A stretch of 64,000 nucleotides of DNA from Ruminococcus champanellensis 18P13 = JCM 17042 (GTDB taxonomy: Bacteria > Bacillota > Clostridia > Oscillospirales > Ruminococcaceae). The notes beneath the pieces are model-generated. The model worked only from the letters and a program-made list of their open reading frames with translations, was not told the origin of the DNA and searched no databases. The stretch is from contig NC_021039.1 of NCBI RefSeq assembly GCF_000210095.1, forward strand, positions 954,650 through 1,018,649, in the 5' to 3' direction. The translations under genes were made by a program, and so were the position numbers. Positions 58,739-64,000 of the stretch are shown one piece after another (within the stretch, counting starts at the first letter, position 1; each line of letters begins with the position of its first letter).

Positions 58739-60913
58739 ATGAAACTACAGAAATTGTTCAGGAAATCGGTTTCTGCATTGCTTGCAATGGTGCTTGGAAC
58801 GGGAATGCTAGTCAGTCCATCTGCTTGTCCGGAGCCAACAGCAGCGGCAGTTGGAAACACTATTTACAACGATACGTTTTGGAAGGACACATCCGGAAAC
58901 AACATCTATTCTCAGGGCGGCGGCGTATTTCAATTCGGGGATACTTATTACTGGTACGGCGTGCACTACAACGGCGCAGACACATATGCCGCAAATCCGA
59001 CCAAAAAGGTGAACGATACTTCCTTTCGCTCTGTGACTTGCTATTCTTCCAAGGATCTTGTGAACTGGAAGTTTGAGAACGATGTTCTGACGGCAAATAC
59101 CAAGAATTTTGGCTGGACCTACTGGGTTGGACGCATGGGCGTTGCCTACTGTGCAAAGACGAAAAAGTATGTACTGGTGACCCAGTACAATGACAGCATC
59201 CTCTTTGCCTCCTGTGATACGCCTACGGGTAATTTCCAAGTGGAAACCGTGCAGGATCAGATTCAGAATGTGCTCAAGCAAGGCACTGGGGATCAGACTT
59301 TGTTCGTGGATGACGATGGGCAGGCGTATCTGGTTTGCTCTAATAAGGGCGGCAGAGGACATCAGTATATTTCCAAACTGCGGACATCGGATTTCCTGTA
59401 TGCTGAACCTGCAGTGGAAGTGGCGAAGGGAAAGGGCAGAGAAGGTAATTGCCTGTTTAAATACAAGGGGAAGTATTATTTCTGTGCATCGGATCTGCAC
59501 GGTTGGAATGCATCCCACAGCTATTACATGGTTGCCGACAAGATCACAGGCCCATATTCAGACTGGAAGGTGATGGAGGGAACGGATGAAGATTTCTCCT
59601 ATGTGACCCAGACGGGCTTTTTCTACACTGTGCATGGCAGTAAGCAGGAGACAGTTCTGTATTGTGGCGATCGTTGGAGCGATTTTGCCGGAAACGGAAT
59701 TGGCTATAACCAGTGGGTGCCACTGACGGTGAATGGTGACAAGGTGACATTCCATTCCCTGAGCGAATGGAGCCTGAATGCACAGACCGGTGAATGGCAG
59801 GTGGGCGCAGGCAACAATTATATTCTCAACCCCACTTTTGAAGCAGATCGGGTGTCCCAGACTACGCTTGCAGGCTGGAAGGCATCCGGCACCGGCAACA
59901 GCAACAAAAAGGGCGGACGTACAGGCAACTGGTGTGCACGGCAGTGGAGCGATAGCGCATACAAGGCTACTATGACACAGGATGTCAAGCTCCCCAACGG
60001 AACCTACACCATGCGGGCATGGGTAAGAAGTACGGGTGGTCAGAATTCGGCTATGCTGTATGTGCGGGGTGCCGGCGCTGATAAGATTATCAATGTGAAT
60101 CGAAAAATAGACAATTGGGAAGAGGTCACTATTTCTGATATCCAGGTCACCAATGGTACCGTACAGATTGGAATTTATTCAGATGCCAAGGCGGGAAATT
60201 GGCTGCTAGTGGATGATTTTTCCTTGGTTCGGGATTCGTCTCAACCACCGGTTGTGGAACCGGATCCCATCCCCGACGGGAAGCTGATCAAGAGTCTGAA
60301 CGTATATGACAAGGAGAATGCAGGCGATTGGTCAATTCAGTCCGGGCTGAATGTTGGCAGCCAGGTATTTGGGGATAGAACCTGTAAGTTTACCGCAGTG
60401 CCGGAGCTTCTGCAGGATGCAGAGTGGATCCGGACAGCTTGTGATTCAAAAAAATATGCGGGCGAGGAAGCATGCTTCACGGCAGCGAAGGATCTGACAG
60501 CCTATGTGGCAGTGGATACCCGGGCAGAGCAGAATGCGTCAGCATGGCTCAGTGGCTGGGAAAAGACGAACATGACTTTGACGGATGACGGAAATCCGGT
60601 TGTAACATATGTGGTGTATCAGAAAGACGTAAAGCAGGATGCAGCAGTGACGCTGGGTGCGATCAATCTGAACCAGGCTGTGAACTATGTGGTGCTGGCT
60701 GCGGAGAATACAGCCGAGCCGGTGATCCCCGGGGATGTAAACGGGGACGGCATGGTCAACGGCATGGATCTTGCAAGGATGCGCCGGGCATTGCTGGGAC
60801 AGTCCCTGAACCGGAATGCCCTGCGCCGGGCAGATCTGAACGGCACCGGCAGCGTGGAAATAGCGGATGCGGTTGTGTTGACAAAATTCCTGTTAGGCGG
60901 TTCAAAAAATTAG
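58739..60913 (+). CDS. GH43 enzyme (galactanase-like) with CBM and dockerin
   Basis: A 724-residue secreted enzyme. Signal peptide 1-37 ends at 'TAAAVG'. GH43 domain at about 40-350: 'QGGGVFQFGDTYYWYGVHYNG', 'DQTLFVDDDGQAYLV' and 'GREGNCLFKYKGKYYFCASDLHGWNAS', which resembles the GH43_24/34 galactanase-type 'GREAPALFK' block with the acid Glu; no clear N-terminal 'HDP' base is seen, as in GH43_24 exo-1,3-galactanases. A carbohydrate-binding beta-sandwich is at about 360-500, an unassigned module at about 515-660, and the dockerin (DVNGDGMVNGMDLARMRRAL; DLNGTGSVEIADAVVLTKFL) ends it. ATG 58739 has AAAAGGAG. Confidence 0.88.
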   Translation: MKLQKLFRKSVSALLAMVLGTGMLVSPSACPEPTAAAVGNTIYNDTFWKDTSGNNIYSQGGGVFQFGDTYYWYGVHYNGADTYAANPTKKVNDTSFRSVTCYSSKDLVNWKFENDVLTANTKNFGWTYWVGRMGVAYCAKTKKYVLVTQYNDSILFASCDTPTGNFQVETVQDQIQNVLKQGTGDQTLFVDDDGQAYLVCSNKGGRGHQYISKLRTSDFLYAEPAVEVAKGKGREGNCLFKYKGKYYFCASDLHGWNASHSYYMVADKITGPYSDWKVMEGTDEDFSYVTQTGFFYTVHGSKQETVLYCGDRWSDFAGNGIGYNQWVPLTVNGDKVTFHSLSEWSLNAQTGEWQVGAGNNYILNPTFEADRVSQTTLAGWKASGTGNSNKKGGRTGNWCARQWSDSAYKATMTQDVKLPNGTYTMRAWVRSTGGQNSAMLYVRGAGADKIINVNRKIDNWEEVTISDIQVTNGTVQIGIYSDAKAGNWLLVDDFSLVRDSSQPPVVEPDPIPDGKLIKSLNVYDKENAGDWSIQSGLNVGSQVFGDRTCKFTAVPELLQDAEWIRTACDSKKYAGEEACFTAAKDLTAYVAVDTRAEQNASAWLSGWEKTNMTLTDDGNPVVTYVVYQKDVKQDAAVTLGAINLNQAVNYVVLAAENTAEPVIPGDVNGDGMVNGMDLARMRRALLGQSLNRNALRRADLNGTGSVEIADAVVLTKFLLGGSKN

Positions 60914-60967
60914 CCCCCCTTGATGCTGCTGTGCAGATCTGCATATCCTGTGCAGCAGCGTATATAT

Positions 60968-61002
60968 AAATCAGCCTCTCCGATTACGGTGAGGCTGATT
61001 TT
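60968..61002. terminator. Terminator between second GH43 and AraC genes
   Basis: Stem AAATCAGCCTC/GAGGCTGATTT, loop of 12 nt, TTTTAT tail on the plus strand. The region 60914-60967 also holds a GCTGCTG/CAGCAGC hairpin. Confidence 0.82.
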
Positions 61003-61059
61003 ATGATTTATTTCACCTACATAAAGGTGAAAAAGTTCCTGTTGAACATGAAGTGATGG

Positions 61060-61857
61060 CTACAGTTGGGCCTGCTGTGCCTTGCGGTATGCATGTGGTG
61101 TCATGCCGGTTTTGCTGCGAAAGAGCATGATAAAATAAGGCACACTGGCATAGCCGCAGGCATCGGCAATCTCCGGAAGCTTCAGGTTTGTGGTTCGCAG
61201 CAGTTCGCATCCCTTCTGGATGCGGCTGTCTGTAATGTCCTGGAGCATGGTAGAACCAAAGGCCTCCTTATAAAGATGCAGGAACCGGGATTGGCTCAAT
61301 TGCATTTCCCGGGCAAGCACGTCTGCGCTCCACTCCTGTTCCGGCCAGCGAAAAATGGATTCCCTGATCCACAGTAAATGAGGCATATGCCGGGTCAGCG
61401 TCAGGATGGTATCGGAATAACGGAAGGCTTCTTGTTCGTGGAACTTATAAAGCATCATTCGGAAATACAGCGTGACGGATTCCTGCTTGCACAAGTGCGC
61501 AGAGTAAAACTCAAAGCACATGTTTCTGATAATGGCAGAGGCAGCAGCAATGTTGCCGATATAAACGGGTCTGTTCAGTGGAATGGATAGAGCTTGAAAC
61601 AATTCTAACTCCTCCGGATCCGGGTAGAAATGCAGCCAGTCGTCGATGTAATCGGCACCGTCTGCACCATAGTGCTGAGGCGTATCCAGAGAATAGATCA
61701 TATAGGAATTCGCTTTTGCGTGAATGATTTCTCCCTCAATGATGAATTGCGCAGGGGTCTTGACCAGCAGCAGCAGCCAATCTGATGAGCCGTTTGGTCT
61801 TTTTTTCTGAAAGCTGCTGTCGTGGATATGATGATAGCCTACAGCGCTGCATCTCAT
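61060..61857 (-). CDS. AraC-family transcriptional regulator
   Basis: A 265-residue regulator. Residues 1-150 are a cupin-like sensing domain ('IIEGEIIHAKANSYMIYSLDTPQHYG' region). Residues about 165-262 contain two HTH motifs: 'SADVLAREMQLSQSRFLHLYKEAFGSTMLQDI' and 'LPEIADACGYASVPYFIMLFRSKTGMTPHAYRK'. Such proteins usually activate sugar-use genes when a sugar binds the cupin. ATG 61857 follows AGAGAGGA. It lies between the GH43 genes and the LacI-like sensor, so control of pectin-side-chain enzymes is a reasonable guess. Confidence 0.93.
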   Translation of the reverse strand: MRCSAVGYHHIHDSSFQKKRPNGSSDWLLLLVKTPAQFIIEGEIIHAKANSYMIYSLDTPQHYGADGADYIDDWLHFYPDPEELELFQALSIPLNRPVYIGNIAAASAIIRNMCFEFYSAHLCKQESVTLYFRMMLYKFHEQEAFRYSDTILTLTRHMPHLLWIRESIFRWPEQEWSADVLAREMQLSQSRFLHLYKEAFGSTMLQDITDSRIQKGCELLRTTNLKLPEIADACGYASVPYFIMLFRSKTGMTPHAYRKAQQAQL

Positions 61858-61931
61858 ACTAGTTCCTCTCTCTTTCTTATACAGCATTGCACCGATCCGT
61901 CAGCGGAGCGTGCGGTGCTGTTTTTGTTTCT

Positions 61932-61960
61932 ATTGTAGCATTACTTTCAAGGTTCGTCAA
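61932..61960 (-). promoter_or_regulatory. Promoter of the AraC gene
   Basis: Minus strand TTGACG (61960-61955), 17-bp spacer, TACAAT (61937-61932). The leader contains a GCACCG/CGGTGC hairpin. Confidence 0.78.
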
Positions 61961-62003
61961 TAAAAATATCGCATTTTAGCTAAAAAAGAAGCATATTTCA
62001 GAA

Positions 62004-62040
62004 TTGACATCGGAGCAATCCCATTGTACAATGTGTACAA
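62004..62040 (+). promoter_or_regulatory. Promoter of LacI-like gene with palindromic operator
   Basis: TTGACA (62004-62009), 17-bp spacer, TACAAT (62027-62032). The perfect palindrome TTGTACA-ATG-TGTACAA (62024-62040) covers the -10 and start point, a likely repressor site. Confidence 0.8.
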
Positions 62041-62082
62041 AGAAGGACAGTATCGAATCATTGCTGCGGAGGATGGTGTTCT

Positions 62083-64000
62083 ATGGGCGCAAAGGGGAAA
62101 ATCGGTCTGATTCTGCCTGAAATCAACAGTGCATTGGATCATGCATTCCTGGAGGGAGCTTGTGATCAGGGGATTTCTCTGGGCTATGATGTCATTGTCT
62201 ACACCGGTATTTTTAATTCCTTACGGGAGGTTCGCTTTGATCAGTATATCGCCGGGCTGGAGAATATCTACACGCTGACTTGTTCTCATCATCTAAACGG
62301 AGTTCTGTTTGCTGCGGATCGGTTTCACACGGATGCGGTGATTCAGCAGATCTTTGATAGCCTGAGGCAGACAGATGTGCCCTGCCTTGTTTTGGGCAGG
62401 GAGGAACCGGGATTCCCGACTTTTGAGGCGGAGGAGCATTCCGGCATGTACCAGGTGACAAAGCATCTGATTCAACGCCACGGCTGCAGGAAGCTGTACT
62501 GTATCACTGGATTGCCCAACCATGTTTCCTCGATGGAACGGCTTGGCGGATTTCTGGATGCCTGTGAGGAGGCGGGGATTTATCCCCAGGAATCGGATGT
62601 TTTCTACGGACACTTCTGGAAAGACATTCCTGAACAAATCGGAGTACAGATTGCATCCGGAGCGCTGCCCTGTCCGGATGGAATTGTGTGTGCCAGCGAT
62701 GTTATGGCAGCGGCATTGGTAAGATCTCTGACAGCCCATGGAATACGAGTGCCGGAGGATCTGGTTGTGACCGGGTATGACGGAGGCATGGATGCGGCGG
62801 TGTGCGATCCTCCTTTGACCACCGTCCAGGGCCGTGATCGGCAATATGGCGCAGAAGCGGTTTGCCGACTGCATACCATGATGACCGGGCAGAACTGCGC
62901 ATGCATTTGTCCAGCCCAAAGCGTATGGATCGGTAAAAGCTGTGGCTGCACAGGCATGAAGCATCCGGAAAATGACGAAGGCTTCTGGCTGGAGCGCTAT
63001 GTGTACAATCAGATGCAGCGGAATGCTGAACAACAGACATTTATAGCCACAGATTTTATTCATCGTATGACGGAGGCTTCTGATTTGCATGAGCTGTCTG
63101 ATCGGATTGATCAGGTGGGACATATTTTTACAAAAGCGGATTGGATCGATATTTGCCTGTGCCGGGATTGGCAGGGAAATGCCCGCAATCCGGATGATGT
63201 CCGACAATATGGATTCCCGGAGCAGATGTATCTGCTGCTTTCCAAGCGGTTTGGGGGAAACCCGCAGTCCGGTTTTCTGTTCCCGACCAGTCAGGTCCTT
63301 CCTGCATTGCAGACTTCCCATGATCCTCATGTGCTTGTGCTTACCTCCCTGCATTGCGATGGCCAGATTTTAGGGTTTACAGCAATGGGGTTCCAGGACA
63401 GTCGGGCTGTACGCATTGACGAAACCTATGTAAGCTGGTGTGACGCTGTTTCCAATGGGCTGAAAGTCCTACAGCAGCGGATTCGTGTCCAGCTTTATCC
63501 CCATCATTTGGAACAACTGGAGACGGATCCGGTTACCGGGATGCTGAACCGAGGGGGCTTCTTGTTCCGCCTGCCAGAAGTGACTGCCGGATATTTGAAA
63601 GCGGGAAATCGTTGTGTGCTGTTGTTACTAACTTACTATCCGGATCAGATCAATCAGTTGGATCCAGTTGCAGCAATCGGAGAAGCCATTCGGAGTTATC
63701 ACACACATCGGCTGTGCTGTAGAATCGAGGACAGTATATTTGCTGTCTTAATGCCGATGCAGCCTGGAGAAAATGAAGCAGCATCCATTGTGGATTTGAC
63801 GGCATTTGTGGAAAACAGTCTGCGTGCCCGATTCAAAATCCGGCAGGTTCCGGAATTTATCGATTATACTGTACAATTGACTTCCACAAGCCGGGAAGCG
63901 GTCGAACAGCAACTGGAGCAGGGGGTGCTGCAGCTAATGCAACAGAAACAGACTGTTCAGAATCATTACCTGGACTACAAAGCGCAGATTATTCGCATGC
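62083..64000 (+). CDS. LacI-type ligand-binding sensor with degenerate GGDEF domain, 5' part
   Basis: Open to the end of the window (639 codons seen). Residues 1-290 are a LacI/GalR-like periplasmic-binding fold without the N-terminal HTH: 'KIGLILPEINSALDHAFLEGA', 'LNGVLFAADRF', 'GIVCASDVMAAALVRSL', 'VTGYDGGMDAAVCDPPLTTVQ'. A middle helical/GAF-like region is at about 300-470. From about 480 'ETDPVTGMLNRGGFLFRL' matches the start of a GGDEF domain (D-x-LTG-x-x-NR), but the active loop reads 'RIEDSIFAVLMP' instead of GGDEF, so cyclase activity is unlikely. Related Ruminococcus proteins end in an AraC-type HTH; here that part is outside. GGAGG lies before ATG 62083. Confidence 0.85.
   Translation, partial: MGAKGKIGLILPEINSALDHAFLEGACDQGISLGYDVIVYTGIFNSLREVRFDQYIAGLENIYTLTCSHHLNGVLFAADRFHTDAVIQQIFDSLRQTDVPCLVLGREEPGFPTFEAEEHSGMYQVTKHLIQRHGCRKLYCITGLPNHVSSMERLGGFLDACEEAGIYPQESDVFYGHFWKDIPEQIGVQIASGALPCPDGIVCASDVMAAALVRSLTAHGIRVPEDLVVTGYDGGMDAAVCDPPLTTVQGRDRQYGAEAVCRLHTMMTGQNCACICPAQSVWIGKSCGCTGMKHPENDEGFWLERYVYNQMQRNAEQQTFIATDFIHRMTEASDLHELSDRIDQVGHIFTKADWIDICLCRDWQGNARNPDDVRQYGFPEQMYLLLSKRFGGNPQSGFLFPTSQVLPALQTSHDPHVLVLTSLHCDGQILGFTAMGFQDSRAVRIDETYVSWCDAVSNGLKVLQQRIRVQLYPHHLEQLETDPVTGMLNRGGFLFRLPEVTAGYLKAGNRCVLLLLTYYPDQINQLDPVAAIGEAIRSYHTHRLCCRIEDSIFAVLMPMQPGENEAASIVDLTAFVENSLRARFKIRQVPEFIDYTVQLTSTSREAVEQQLEQGVLQLMQQKQTVQNHYLDYKAQIIRM

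Noticed and set aside
1-64000. CRISPR array or rRNA/tRNA genes
   Set aside because: No regularly spaced short repeats, cas genes, rRNA segments or tRNA cloverleafs were seen.

Overview
The window reads like the chromosome of a cellulosome-bearing Ruminococcus-type Clostridia bacterium. Three secreted proteins end in dockerin-type Ca-binding repeats (one zinc-peptidase-like protein, two GH43 enzymes), a BspA-type leucine-rich-repeat surface protein sits at the left edge, Tyr and Trp genes are controlled by T-box leaders, and core genes have Gram-positive order (sepF-ylmH-divIVA-ileS-lspA). Gut Ruminococcus, for example a R. champanellensis or R. flavefaciens relative, is an inference from this content; no rRNA or tRNA was seen.

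Layout. 1-3.65 kb: end of the LRR protein, a 6S-like RNA and a DUF1292 gene on the minus strand, then an ~810-nt promoter-to-terminator non-coding transcript full of nested helices. 3.7-8 kb: unknown membrane protein, lepA, zinc-ribbon membrane protein, hemW. 8-12.6 kb (minus): tyrS with Tyr T-box, and a large secreted dockerin protein. 12.7-31.6 kb (plus): a long housekeeping run with miaB, a YlbF-like gene, mutS (frameshifted), mutL, miaA, hfq, an HlyD-like gene, yggS, sepF, ylmH, divIVA, ileS, lspA, an RluD-type synthase, a HAD phosphatase and a split transketolase. 33.5-40.4 kb: Trp T-box leader and a complete trpEGDCFBA operon, with trpG frameshifted. 40.4-45 kb (minus): a four-gene membrane/lipid operon in which the P-type ATPase is frameshifted and the GT2 glycosyltransferase has an amber codon at the Gln of its QxxRW motif. 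45-48.5 kb: CsoR-type repressor and P1B metal ATPase with matching operators, then a Cys-rich U32-like protein. 48.6-49.7 kb: scar with a recombinase fragment and a broken gene. 49.7-55.3 kb (minus): ABC/FtsX exporter and small lipoproteins with a recent tandem duplication. 55.5-64 kb: pectin-type polysaccharide region with two dockerin GH43 enzymes flanking remnants of what look like an SGNH esterase and a PL11 lyase, then an AraC regulator and a large LacI-like/degenerate-GGDEF sensor that runs off the window.

Two things stand out. First, the 2.8-3.6 kb RNA: strong sigma-A promoter, strong terminator, many nested helices, and a motif GGTGGnn(n)CCAATG present three times, each time forming a Shine-Dalgarno-like sequence plus a 3-4-codon ORF. 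I could not assign it to a known RNA class. Second, four genes each carry a single-base indel in a short homopolymer, and one of them is mutS itself. Either the assembly has homopolymer errors, or this strain is a mismatch-repair mutant collecting slippage mutations.
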